From contig CP053418.1 in NCBI GenBank assembly GCA_013127575.1, positions 2,294,001 to 2,358,000 of the forward strand: a stretch of DNA of 64,000 nucleotides, in the 5' to 3' direction. The translations under genes and the position numbers were made by a program. Source of the DNA: Ramlibacter terrae (GTDB lineage: Bacteria; Pseudomonadota; Gammaproteobacteria; Burkholderiales; Burkholderiaceae_C). The notes beneath the pieces were generated by a model. The model saw nothing but the letters and a program-made list of their open reading frames with translations. It made no database searches and was not told the DNA's origin. Below, piece after piece: positions 11,244 through 24,543 of this stretch. Numbering within the stretch: position 1 is the stretch's first letter; every line of letters starts with the position of its first letter.

Positions 11244-11371
11244 CAAGGGCTTTCCCACACACCCGCCGTACGCCTAGCGCCACCAGCCACTCCCCCGACA
11301 AAAGCAACATCGAGAGCCAGGCTTTCGGTCGCGTTCTGGGCGTACCCGTGCAATCAAAACCGGAGAACCCA

Positions 11372-12537
11372 GTGCTTTCGTCGCTTCAAGGCGCATTCCC
11401 GCCCGCCATCCTGGCGCTCGCAGACGGCACGGTCTTTATCGGCAACTCGATCGGGGCCGCAGGCTCCACCACCGGCGAGGTCGTGTTCAACACGGCGCTC
11501 ACCGGCTATCAGGAAATCCTGACCGACCCGAGCTACTGCCAGCAGATCGTCACGCTCACCTATCCGCACATCGGCAACTACGGCGTCAACGCCGAAGACG
11601 TCGAAGCCACCGGGGTGTACGCCGCCGGCCTGATCATCCGCGACCTGCCGCTGGTCGCCTCCAGCTTCCGCTCCGACATGTCGCTGCAGCAGTACCTGCA
11701 GCGCGAGAAGACGGTGGCCATCGCCAACATCGACACCCGCAAGCTCACCCGCATCCTGCGCAGCAAGGGCGCGCAGAACGGCTGCGTCCGGCCCTCGAAG
11801 CCGGCAAGGAAGTGACTCCGGAGCTGGTCGACCAGGCCGTCGCCGCGGCCCGCAAGGCGCCGAACATGAGCGGCCTCGACGGCCAAGGACGTCTCGATCA
11901 AGAAGTCCTACGACTGGGACCAGACCGAGTGGGAACTGGGTACCGGCTACGGCCAGCTCGAGAACGCGAAGTACCACGTGGTCGCCTTCGACTACGGCGT
12001 CAAGAAGAACATCCTGCGCATGCTCGCCGAGCGCGGCTGCAAGGTCACGGTGGTGCCGGCCCAGACGCCCGCCTCCGAAGTGAGGAAGCTCAACCCCGAC
12101 GGCGTGTTCCTCTCCAACGGCCCCGGCGACCCGGAGCCTTGCGACTACGCCATCGACGCCACGCGCGAGCTGATCGAAGACGGCTACCCCACCTTCGGCA
12201 TCTGCACGGGCCACCAGATCATGGCGCTGGCCTCCGGCGCGGACACGTACAAGATGAAGTTCGGCCACCACGGCGCGAACCACCCGGTGAAGGACCTCGA
12301 CACCGGCCGCGTCTCGATCACCAGCCAGAACCACGGCTTCGCGGTGGACGAGAAGACGCTGCCGGCGAACCTGCGCGCGACGCACATCTCGCTGTTCGAC
12401 GGCACCCTGCAGGGCCTGGCCCGCACCGACAAGCCCGCGTTCTGCTTCGGGGCCACCCGGAGGCATCGCCGGGCCCCCACGACATCGGCTACCTGTTCGA
12501 CCGCTTCACGGGCCTGATGGACGCGAAGAAGAAATGA
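11372..12537 (+). CDS. carA: Carbamoyl-phosphate synthase small (glutaminase) subunit, three frame breaks
   Basis: CarA hydrolyses glutamine and passes ammonia to CarB for carbamoyl phosphate (arginine and pyrimidine synthesis). The start is GTG 11372, with GGAG 7-10 bases upstream. An upstream in-frame GTG at 11348 is less likely. The N-terminal CPSase domain has [20 protein letters not shown]. The class-I amidotransferase has GICTGHQ (nucleophilic Cys), the GANHPVKD region and a C-terminal [11 protein letters not shown] once repaired. Breaks are near 11793 (CCGG for CCTGG), 11881 (CGG for CCTGG) and 12448 (CGGGG for CCAGGG). Reconstructed length is 389 residues. The stop overlaps the next gene in ATGA. 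Confidence 0.94.
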
Positions 12538-13168
12538 GCAAGGCGTCCCGTTTCTGGCGGCGCTTGCGCTCGCCTTCGCGCTGACCCCGGGCTGGACCCA
12601 GCCCCGGGAGGCCGAGGCGGCCGAGCTGTCGGCCCCGGTGATCACCGCGCTGCCCATCGGCGACCTGTTCCAGTCCTTCGTCGACAAGGACCCGCGATGG
12701 CCGCTGGGCGACAAGGCCTCGCGCGTCTCCGGGCAGACCTCGCCTGCCTGCGCCAGCGGCTGTCGGCGGCCGGCTTCAAGGCCAAGCGACTGCAGGATGC
12801 GCGGGACTACGCCCAGCGCTACCCGGACCGCGTGGCCGATTCGCTGCGCGTCCTGAAGGCCGGTGGTGCCGAGATGCTGGGGGCGTCCGTCCGGCCGGCG
12901 CGGACCAGGCCCGCACCGGCGCGCCGCGCGACATGGATGCCCCGGCCGCGCGGTTCACGCCGCTGCAGCTGGCGGCTTTCACCGAACTCGTCGGGGACGA
13001 GAAGCACACGGCCTTGCGCGAAATGCTCGGCGTGGACAACGCCGTTTCGCTGCGGCGCACGCCCGAGGACAACGAGGAGCGGGGCCGCAACAAGGGAATG
13101 CTGCTGGGCATGAAGCTGATGCTGGCGGCGATGGACCAGTGCAAGGTGCCCCGGCCGCGATCCAGTGA
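12534..13168 (+). CDS. Secreted protein of unknown function between carA and carB, four frame breaks
   Basis: I do not recognise a family. Repaired, it reads about 212 residues. MSKASRF leads into a hydrophobic Ala/Leu stretch that looks like a signal peptide ending near PGWTQ or AEAAE. A helical region with KRLQDARDYAQRYPDRVADS follows, then FTPLQLAAFTELVGDEKH, REMLGVDNAVSLRR and KGMLLGMKLMLAAMDQC. The start ATG overlaps the carA stop (ATGA), and carB follows after 15 bases, so it is co-expressed with the carbamoyl-phosphate synthase genes. Breaks are near 12554, 12729, 12891 and 13150, each at a presumed CCTGG. A role in the Car enzyme is unlikely if it is exported. Confidence 0.72.
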
Positions 13169-13183
13169 CGAACTGAAGAAATT

Positions 13184-16445
<3,262 letters not shown>

Positions 16446-16454
16446 GCCGCTGCT

Positions 16455-16511
16455 TATAATTCAGGCATCTGAACAGGGACCGCCGGCTTGAGGGCCGGCG
16501 GTTTCGCTTTT
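16455..16511 (+). promoter_or_regulatory. TATAAT box followed by an intrinsic-terminator-like hairpin in the greA leader
   Basis: TATAAT lies at 16455-16460, ten bases after the carB stop. Starting about 18 bases later is a perfect 9-bp stem (ACCGCCGGC at 16479-16487, loop TTGAGG, GCCGGCGGT at 16494-16502), followed by TTCGCTTTTG. The hairpin could terminate carB transcripts. Because it also lies between a likely promoter and greA, it could instead attenuate greA, as the leader of E. coli greA does (GraL RNAs). No clear -35 is seen. Confidence 0.55.
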
Positions 16512-16524
16512 GTGGAGTAGCAAC

Positions 16525-17001
16525 ATGGCCACCATCCCGATCACCAAGCGCGGCGCCGAAAAGCTCAAGGCCGAGCTGCACCGCCTGAAGACCGTCGACC
16601 GGCCTGGCGTGATCCAGGCCATCGCCGAAGCGCGCGCCCGGGGCGACCTGTCCGAGAACGCGGAGTACGACGCCGCCAAGGACCGCCGGGGCTTCATCGA
16701 GGGCCGCATCCAGGAGATCGACGGCAAGCTGGCCGCCGCCCAGATCATCGACCCGACGGCCGTGGACGCCGGCGGCAAGGTCGTGTTCGGCGCCACCGTC
16801 GAACTCGAGGAGGAGAAGAGCGGTGAGGTCGTCAAGTACCAGATCGTGGGCGAGGACGAAGCCGACCTGAAGCTGGGCCTGATCAACGTGTCGAGCCCGA
16901 TCGCGCGCGCACTGATCGGCAAGGAAGAGGGCGACACGGCGGTGGTCGAGGCGCCCGGCGGCACCAAGCGCTACGAGATCGTCGCCGTCAGCTACGTCTG
17001 A
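16525..17001 (+). CDS. greA: Transcription elongation factor GreA
   Basis: GreA rescues backtracked RNA polymerase by stimulating transcript cleavage through its secondary channel. The intact 158-residue frame has the N-terminal coiled coil with [18 protein letters not shown], which includes the acidic tip residues, and the C-terminal FKBP-like domain ([32 protein letters not shown]). A GGAG lies upstream of ATG 16525. It contains intact CCAGG and CCTGG sites. The DUF4149 gene starts 2 bases after its stop and is probably co-transcribed. Confidence 0.97.
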   Translation: MATIPITKRGAEKLKAELHRLKTVDRPGVIQAIAEARARGDLSENAEYDAAKDRRGFIEGRIQEIDGKLAAAQIIDPTAVDAGGKVVFGATVELEEEKSGEVVKYQIVGEDEADLKLGLINVSSPIARALIGKEEGDTAVVEAPGGTKRYEIVAVSYV

Positions 17002-17003
17002 AC

Positions 17004-17435
17004 ATGGGCTGGAAGCCGCGCGTCCCGCTGCTGGCCGCCGCCTTCTGGTGGGGCAGCCCGGGCACGATCGGCTTCCCTGGTGGTGCCGCTGCTGTTCGCC
17101 AACGCTTCGTCCCCCGCCGTGGCCGGCAAGCTGGCCGCGCGGCTGTTCGAGGCGCAAACCTATGTGAGCCTGGCGTGCGGCATCGCCATCCGGCCTTCCG
17201 CGACCGCGACGACGCGCCCAGCATGGACTGGGCGCACGGCGCCATCATCTTCGTCATCGGGGGCATGCTGGTGGCGCTGCTGTCGCAGTTCGCCGTGGCG
17301 CCGCGCATCGAGGCGCGGGAGAACCTGAGGGTGTGGCACAGCGTGGGCACGCTGCTCTACGCGGCGCAGTGGCTGTGCGCCGGGGTCGTCCTCTGGAGAA
17401 CGACCCGCTGGCTCAGTCGGCCTGCCGCTTCTTGA
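17004..17435 (+). CDS. DUF4149 membrane protein, two frame breaks
   Basis: A small integral membrane protein of about 143 residues with four predicted hydrophobic segments: near GTIGFLVVPLLFA, YVSLACGIAIL, HGAIIFVIGGMLVALL and YAAQWLCAGVVLW. The pattern FWWGS..FLVVPLLF followed by a conserved middle and a short C-terminus suits the DUF4149 family, often found near greA or carB in betaproteobacteria. Its function is unknown. Breaks are near 17075 (CCCTGG for CCTGG) and 17191 (CCGG for CCTGG), with a likely in-frame error at 17057 (CCCGG for CCTGG). The tail overlaps the yhbY tail on the other strand. Confidence 0.75.
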   Translation: MGWKPRVPLLAAAFWWGSPGTIGFPGGAAAVRQRFVPRRGRQAGRAAVRGANLCEPGVRHRHPAFRDRDDAPSMDWAHGAIIFVIGGMLVALLSQFAVAPRIEARENLRVWHSVGTLLYAAQWLCAGVVLWRTTRWLSRPAAS

Positions 17436-17885
17436 CCGACGTCTGCTTCGGCTTGCCCTTTTGACGATGCCGCCGCTGGTGAGGCGCTGGTTGCCCAGCA
17501 CGCGCACCCGCTTGACCTCGGGGCGCTGGCCGCCGCGACTGCTGTTCTTCACGACCTTGAATTCGCGCGGGCCGGGCTTGCGGTCCTCGTCCTCGGCCTT
17601 CACCTTCTCGGGCTTGGGCCGCCACAGCACCAGCAGCTTGCCGATGTGCTGGATGGGGGCGGCGCCGAGCTCGTCGCACACCTGCAGGTACATCGCCTCG
17701 CGCGCTTCGCGGTCGTCGCCCTGCACACGGACCTTGATCAGGCCGTGGGCCTTGAGGGAGGCGTCGATTTCCTTCTTGACGGCGGGTGTCAGGCCGTCAT
17801 TGCCGATCATCACCACGGGGTCGAGGTGATGGGCTTCGGCCCGATGCGCTTTGCGCTCGGCCACACTCAGTTGAATCGCAGGCAT
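17413..17885 (-). CDS. yhbY: YhbY-type CRM-domain RNA-binding protein, one frame break
   Basis: YhbY proteins bind pre-50S ribosomal particles through a single CRM domain. Here residues 1-95 carry the domain, with [16 protein letters not shown] (the GxxG-like loop) and [15 protein letters not shown] basic tail follows, ending in [16 protein letters not shown] and taking the protein to about 157 residues, longer than the roughly 97 of E. coli YhbY. A break near 17460 is a lost A in an A5 run, not a CCWGG site. Without repair the frame runs wrongly through the DUF4149 gene. It is divergent from rlmE with a 32-base gap; the 3' end is convergent with DUF4149. Confidence 0.88.
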
Positions 17886-17917
17886 GGCCGTATTATCGGT
17901 CCCCGGACAAGGCACAC

Positions 17918-18578
17918 ATGAAAGTACGCACGCAGAGCAAGAAGGTCACCAAGTCGTGGCTGAACGACCACGTCAACGACCCGTACGTCAAGCTCGCGCA
18001 GAAAGAGGGTTACCGGGCCCGCGCCGCCTACAAGCTCAAGGAGATCGACGAGCAGCTCGGGCTGATCAAGCCGGGCCACGTGGTGGTCGACCTCGGGTCC
18101 GCCCCCGGCGCCTGGAGCCAGTACGCCCGTCGCAAGCTGTCGCCGGCCGGCGCCGCCGTCGGTGAGCTCAACGGCACCATCCGGCCATGGACATCCTGCC
18201 GATGGAGCCCATCGAAGGCGTGGTCTTCCTCCGGGGCGACTTCCGCGAGCCCGAGATTGCGGCGCAGCTCGACGCCCAGCTGGCCGGCCGCAAGGTCGAC
18301 ACCGTCATCTCCGACATGGCGCCCAACCTGTCGGGCATCGCCTCGGCCGACGCGGCGCGGATCGCCCACCTGGTCGAGCTGGCGGTCGAGTTCGCCGAGC
18401 AGCACCTCAAGCCGGAGGGGGCGCTGGTGTGCAAGGTGTTCCACGGCAGTGGCTACAGCCAGCTCGCCAAGCTGTTCAAGGAACGTTTCCGGGTCGTGAA
18501 GCCTCTCAAACCCAAGGCCTCCCGCAGCAACTCGTCCGAGACTTTCTGGTCGGCATCGGTCCCAAGATGCCCCGCTGA
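17918..18578 (+). CDS. rlmE: 23S rRNA (U2552) 2'-O-methyltransferase RlmE/FtsJ, two frame breaks
   Basis: RlmE methylates U2552 in the A-loop during 50S maturation. SAM-binding [13 protein letters not shown], the catalytic DMAPN and KVFHGSG motifs and the N-terminal [22 protein letters not shown] sequence (here TKSWLNDH) identify it. Breaks near 18181 (CCGG for CCTGG) and 18545 (TTCTGG for TTCCTGG) are repaired to 220 residues ending KMPR. ftsH follows on the same strand after 140 bases, the standard rlmE-ftsH arrangement. Confidence 0.95.
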
Positions 18579-18718
18579 CCGGGGGCGTTGTCCGGCAAGC
18601 GTCCGGCCCGCCTTCCTATGGAACACGTAGCAGAAATACATCGTTCCATGCCTTGAAACCCCTAGAATGGGCAGCAACTGGCTCAGTACATGGGCTACTA
18701 CCGTCCCGGAGACTCAGT

Positions 18719-20621
18719 TTGAACAATCAGTGGTTTTCCAAGATCGCCGTCTGGCTGGTGATCGCACTGGTGCTTTTCACCGTATTCAAGCAGTTCGATA
18801 CGCGTGGCGCGGCCGGTGCTTCGGTGATGGCGTATTCGGATTTCCTGCAGGAAGTCCGTAACAACCGCATCAAGAGCGCGGAGATCCGGAGGGCCGGGGC
18901 GGCACCCAGATCATCGCGACCACGCAGGACGACCGCAAGGTGCGCACCACCGCCACCTACCTCGACCGCGGGCTGGTCGGCGACCTGATCAACAACAACG
19001 TCAAGTTCGACGTCAAGCCCCGCGAGGAAGGCTCGCTGCTCATGACGCTGCTGGTGTCGTGGGGGCCGATGCTCCTGCTGATCGGCGTCTGGATCTACTT
19101 CATGCGGCAGATGCAGGGCGGCGGCAAGGGCGGCGCCTTCAGCTTCGGCAAGTCCAAGGCGCGCATGCTCGACGAGAGCAGCAACCAGGTCACCTTCGCC
19201 GACGTCGCGGGCTGCGACGAGGCCAAGGAAGAAGTCAAGGAGGTCGTCGACTTCCTGAAGGACCCGCAGAAGTTCCAGAAGCTCGGCGGCCGCATCCCGC
19301 GCGGCCTGCTGCTGGTCGGCCCCCGGGCACCGGCAAGACGCTGCTCGCCAAGGGCATCGCCGGCGAGGCCAAGGTGCCTTTCTTCTCGATCTCGGGTTCC
19401 GACTTCGTCGAGATGTTCGTCGGCGTGGGCGCGGCCCGCGTGCGCGACATGTTCGAGAACGCCAAGAAGAACGCCCCCTGCATCATCTTCATCGATGAAA
19501 TCGACGCGGTCGGCCGCCAGCGCGGCGCCGGCCTCGGCGGCGGCAACGACGAACGCGAGCAGACCTTGAACCAGATGCTGGTCGAGATGGACGGCTTCGA
19601 AACCAATCTCGGCGTCATCGTGGTGGCCGCCACCAACCGCCCCGACATCCTCGACGCCGCCCTGCTGCGCCCGGGCCGCTTCGACCGCCAGGTCTACGTC
19701 ACGCTGCCCGACATCCGCGGCCGCGAGCAGATCCTGAACGTCCACATGCGCAAGATCCCGATCGGCCGGGACGTCAACCCGTCGATCATCGCCCGCGGCA
19801 CCCCCGGCATGTCCGGCGCCGACCTCGCCAACCTGTGCAACGAAGCCGCCCTGATGGCCGCCCGCCGCAGCGCCCGCGTGGTCGAGATGCAGGACTTCGA
19901 GAAGGCCAAGGACAAGATCATCATGGGCCCGGAGCGCAAGTCCATGGTCATGCCCGAAGAGGAACGCCGCAACACGGCGTACCACGAGTCGGGCCACGCC
20001 ATCATCGGCAAGCTGCTGCCCAAGTGCGATCCGGTCCACAAAGTCACCATCATCCCGCGCGGCCGCGCGCTGGGCGTCACGATGAGCCTGCCGGCGCAGG
20101 ACCGCTACAGCTACGACCGCGAGTACATGCTGAACCAGATCAGCATGCTGTTCGGCGGCCGGATCGCCGAAGAAGTGTTCATGAACCAGATGACCACCGG
20201 CGCTTCCAACGACTTCGAGCGCGCCACCCACGGCCCGCGACATGGTCATGCGCTACGGCATGACGGACGCGCTGGGCCCGATGGTCTACGCCGAGAACGA
20301 AGGCGAAGTGTTCTGGGCCGCTCGGTCACCAAGACCACCAGCATCAGCGAACAGACCATGCAGAAGGTCGACGCCGAAGTCCGCCGCATCATCGACCAGC
20401 AGTACTCGCTGGCCCGCCGGCTGATCGAGGACAACAAGGACAAGATGCACCGGATGGCGCTGGCCCTGCTCGAGTGGGAGACCATCGACGCCGAGCAGAT
20501 CGACGACATCATGGCCGGCAAGGAACCGCGTCCGCCCAAGGACTTCACGCCGCGCACGCCGCCCTCGTCGGGCAGCGGCGGCACGACCGTCGCCCCGGAC
20601 CCGGCGCCCAACGCCGCGTAA
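18719..20621 (+). CDS. ftsH: ATP-dependent zinc metalloprotease FtsH, four frame breaks
   Basis: FtsH is the membrane-anchored AAA+ protease that controls LpxC, heat-shock sigma factor and misfolded membrane proteins. TTG 18719 starts [19 protein letters not shown] (first membrane segment); a second lies near [19 protein letters not shown]. Walker A is broken at 19323 (conserved GPPGTGKT needs one more base). Walker [14 protein letters not shown] and the zinc site HESGH are intact. Breaks are near 18887 (CCGG for CCAGG), 19323, 20230 (CGG for CCTGG) and 20311 (TTCTGG). Reconstructed length is about 635 residues. It is followed by a strong terminator. Confidence 0.96.
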
Positions 20622-20645
20622 AACTGCCGCGATGTACGCAGAAAG

Positions 20646-20666
20646 AGGCCTCCGGGCCTTTTTTTT
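20646..20666 (+). terminator. Rho-independent terminator after ftsH
   Basis: A short stem AGGCC/GGCCT with loop TCCG is followed directly by eight T. It lies 25 bases after the ftsH stop and about 27 bases before folP, so folP probably has its own promoter or depends on read-through. Confidence 0.8.
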
Positions 20667-20692
20667 GGGCCGTGCGGAGGACAATCGCCCCC

Positions 20693-21549
20693 ATGCAGTT
20701 CTGGCAGACGTCACGTTTTCGCATCGCGCTGGACCAGCCGCGCGTGATGGGCATCGTGAACGTCACGCCCGATTCCTTCTCCGACGGCGGCCGCCACTAC
20801 GCCAGCACGCGCAGCGCCATCCAGCATTGCGAGACGCTGGTGGACGAGGGCGCCGCCATCCTCGACATCGGCGGCGAATCCACCCGCCCCGGCATCGCGC
20901 CGGTGCCGCTGGAAGAAGAACGCAGCCGGGTCGTGCCGGTGGTGCGCGAGGCGCTGCGCCCGGGCGTGCCGGTCTCCGTCGACACCTACAAGCCCGAACT
21001 GATGCGCGAGGTGCTGGAGCTCGGCGCCGACATCGTCAACGACATCTGGGGCCTGCGCCAGCCGGGCGCGGAAGAGGCCGTGGCGGCGCATCCGGCCTGC
21101 GGCGTCTGCATCATGCACATGCACGGGGAGCCGCGCACCATGCAGCGCAGCCCGCTCGAGGGCGACCCGGTGCCGCCGGTGCTGGCCTTCCTGCGCGAAC
21201 GCTCGCAGGCGCTGCGCGCGCGGGGCGTGGCGGCGGACCGGATCGCCCGGGACCCGGGCATCGGCTTCGGCAAGACGGTAGCGCAGAATTTCGCCTTGCT
21301 CGGGCGGCAGCGGGAGCTGGCCGGCGACGGCTACGTGATGCTCGCGGGCTGGTCGCGCAAGTCGTCGCTCGGCACGGTTTCCGGCCTGCCGGTCAACGAG
21401 CGCGTGCCGGCCAGCGTGGCCGCGGCGCTGCTTGCGGTGGACCGCGGGGCGCACGTGGTGCGCGTGCACGACGTGCGGGAGACAGTGGCCGCCCTCAAGG
21501 TGTGGCAAGCAATGCAATCGGCCTGCGGGGAGCAGGCGGGGAGAACAAC

Positions 21550-21553
<4 letters not shown>
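20693..21553 (+). CDS. folP: Dihydropteroate synthase
   Basis: FolP condenses p-aminobenzoate with hydroxymethyl-dihydropterin diphosphate in folate synthesis and is the sulfonamide target. The 286-residue frame is intact. [15 protein letters not shown] is the family signature, with [21 protein letters not shown] and a C-terminal GWSRKSSLG also visible. The stop overlaps the glmM start (ATGA at 21550), the conserved folP-glmM pairing. A short RBS-like GGAGG lies near 20677. Confidence 0.97.
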
Positions 21554-22881
<1,328 letters not shown>

Positions 22882-22882
<1 letters not shown>

Positions 22883-23423
22883 TGCCCGCGAAGGTCCTCG
22901 CCGTCCACCGCAGCAGCAGCCACAGCTTCAGCAAGTTCGCCGAGGAGGCGATCGTGCTGGTGGAGGGCCTCGGCGTCGAGGGCGACGCCCACGCCGGCAC
23001 CACCGTCAAGCACCGCTCGCGCGTCGCGCGCAATCCGCAGGCGCCCAACTTGCGCCAGGTGCACCTGCTGCACGCGGAGCTGTTCGACGAACTGGTGGCG
23101 CGCGACTTCGCCGTCTTTCCCGGCGACATGGGGAGAACGTCACGACCGCTGGCGTCGACCTGCTGGCGCTGCCCGCCGGCACCCGCCTGCAGCTCGGCGC
23201 CACCGCGGTGGTGGAGGTGACCGGCCTGCGCAACCCTTGCGCGCAGATCGACCGTTTCCAGCCGGGGCTCACGGCCGCCGTGATCGACCGCGGTGCGAGC
23301 GGCGAGATCGTCCGCAAGGCGGGCGTGATGGGCGTGGTGCTCGCGGGCGGCGAGGTGCGGCCCGGCGACCCGATCGTGGTGCAACTGCCCGCCTTGCCGC
23401 ACGCGCCCCTGCAGCCTGTGTAG
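22882..23423 (+). CDS. MOSC-domain protein, one frame break
   Basis: MOSC domains occur in molybdenum-cofactor sulfurases and in YiiM/MARC-type reductases; they use a conserved Cys to handle sulfur or molybdopterin. Here the motif is GLRNPCAQIDRFQPGL. Upstream are GVEGDAHAG and NLRQVHLLHAELFDEL, typical of stand-alone MOSC proteins. About 180 residues after repair of a break near 23130, where GGGG probably should be GGGGG (a homopolymer error, not CCWGG). The ATG shares a base with the glmM stop, so it is likely the last gene of that operon. The substrate is unknown. Confidence 0.85.
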
Positions 23424-23508
23424 GTCGGTCCCCTAAGGTGCGTGGCATCGCGGCCACAAACGGCTGCCGAGGCTGTGCAGCAGCCGCTGCTGGGTCTACA
23501 TTGGACCC

Positions 23509-23973
23509 ATGCGCGCCGCTTTACATGTCCTCTGCCTGATGGCCGCCGCCCGGCCGCCGCTCCCGCCGCAGCACAGCGCATTGCGCCGGACTACACCCTG
23601 ACCACCCCGCAGCTGCCGTTCGACGGAGAAACCGCCGGCCGCACGCCGGTGGCCTCGCTCGGGCCGCTGCAACTGGGCGCCTCCGCCTCGGCGACCGGCA
23701 ACGGCCTGTCGCTCCGGGCCGGCCAGCAATGGTTCGCGCGCTTCGGCGTGGGCCGCAGCCTCGACACCGAGGCGATCAGCCTCGGGGGCGGCTACCGCTT
23801 CGCGGATGGCCAGGCGCTGTCGATGCACGTCACGCGGCAGCTCGGGCAGGAGAGGCTGGGCTGGCGGTGCGTTACGACTTCAGCCGCGCCGGCTGCGCCT
23901 CGGCTACGAGGCGCCCACGCGCAACTTCGGCGGCACCGACGCGCTGCGCTTCTCGGCCGGCATGCGCTTCTGA
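23509..23973 (+). CDS. Small putative outer-membrane beta-barrel protein, frame breaks
   Basis: Unknown family. Repaired, it gives about 155 residues: MRAALHVLCLMAAALAAAP is a clear signal peptide ending at AAAQ. Alternating hydrophobic/polar strands follow (LSLRAGQQWFARFGVGR, AISLGGGYRFADGQ, LRFSAGMRF). It ends in Phe, as outer-membrane barrels recognised by BamA do. Breaks are near 23551 (GCCCGGCC for GCCCTGGCC), 23866 (GGGCTGG for GGGCCTGG) and 23891. It stands alone, 85 bases after the MOSC gene. Its function cannot be assigned. Confidence 0.65.
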
Positions 23974-24033
23974 CCGGCGCCGGGCGCGTGATTCCATCAC
24001 GTGCCGGGCCGGATCGTGCCTGATTCGGCCAAC

Positions 24034-24050
24034 CTTCACCCGCCCTTCAC
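24034..24050 (+). promoter_or_regulatory. Possible weak PhoB box
   Basis: CTTCAC at 24034-24039 recurs at 24045-24050, an exact 11-base spacing like the direct repeats of PhoB boxes (consensus CTGTCAT twice, 11 apart). It precedes the 24091 gene by 40 bases. The match to the half-site is imperfect (CTTCAC against CTGTCA), so this is only suggestive. Confidence 0.3.
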
Positions 24051-24090
24051 ATTTCAGGCGAACACTGGGGTCTCACCTCAGGAAACGCCC

Positions 24091-24543
24091 GTGCTGCTTC
24101 GTTTCTCCGGCTGGCGCAATCGCTGGCAGTCCTCCGACTGGCCACCCTGCCGCCGGCAGGGGAGGGCGAGGACGCGGCGACGGCGGACTACCGGGTGCTG
24201 TTCGAAGGGTTGGCCCGGTGCTGGGGCGGTGCACGCCGCGCGGCGCCGAACGCCACTTCCCGGCGTCCCTGCAAGGCTTCCGCGGCCTGCGGCAGCAGTG
24301 GAAGCACCGCTGCCGTCCGGCGCTGCCGGCGCAGGTGCTCAGCGAGCTGTGCCATGAAATCGTCGGGAAGGCCGACCACGCGGTGGTCGAAGCGGCGGTC
24401 CGCTGCCTGCGGCGGCGGGCGCTGGAGTGTCCCGCGCCGGCCGCCGCCTCGCTCGAAGGCGAGTGCGACAGCACCGCCTTCATGCTCGAGGGATGGGAAG
24501 AGGCCGGGGGCTGTACGCCCCGCCGGCCCCGGGGCCGCGTTAG
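24091..24543 (+). CDS. Hypothetical cytoplasmic protein, frame breaks
   Basis: No family recognised. Starting at GTG 24091 (AGGA about 10 bases upstream) and repairing breaks near 24111 (GGCTGG for GGCCTGG), 24214 (GCCCGG for GCCCTGG) and 24531 (a G-run), the frame gives about 151 residues. It reads LAQSLAVLRLATLPPAGEGE, then FPASLQGFRGLRQQWKHRC, LSELCHEIVGKADHAVVEAA and CDSTAFMLEGWEEAGG. It is Cys- and Arg-rich without signal peptide or membrane segment. The stop TAG overlaps the phoX stop on the other strand. Codon usage and the recoverable single frame support a real gene. Confidence 0.55.

Noticed and set aside
17160-17915. Extended YhbY of 251 residues
   Set aside because: The extra tail runs antisense through the DUF4149 gene and arises from a lost A in an A run; the other frame gives a normal basic end.
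18646-18700. Heat-shock-type promoter (CTTGAAA then CCCC) before ftsH
   Set aside because: The two elements are directly adjacent without the needed 13-17 base spacer, so it does not fit a sigma-32 promoter.
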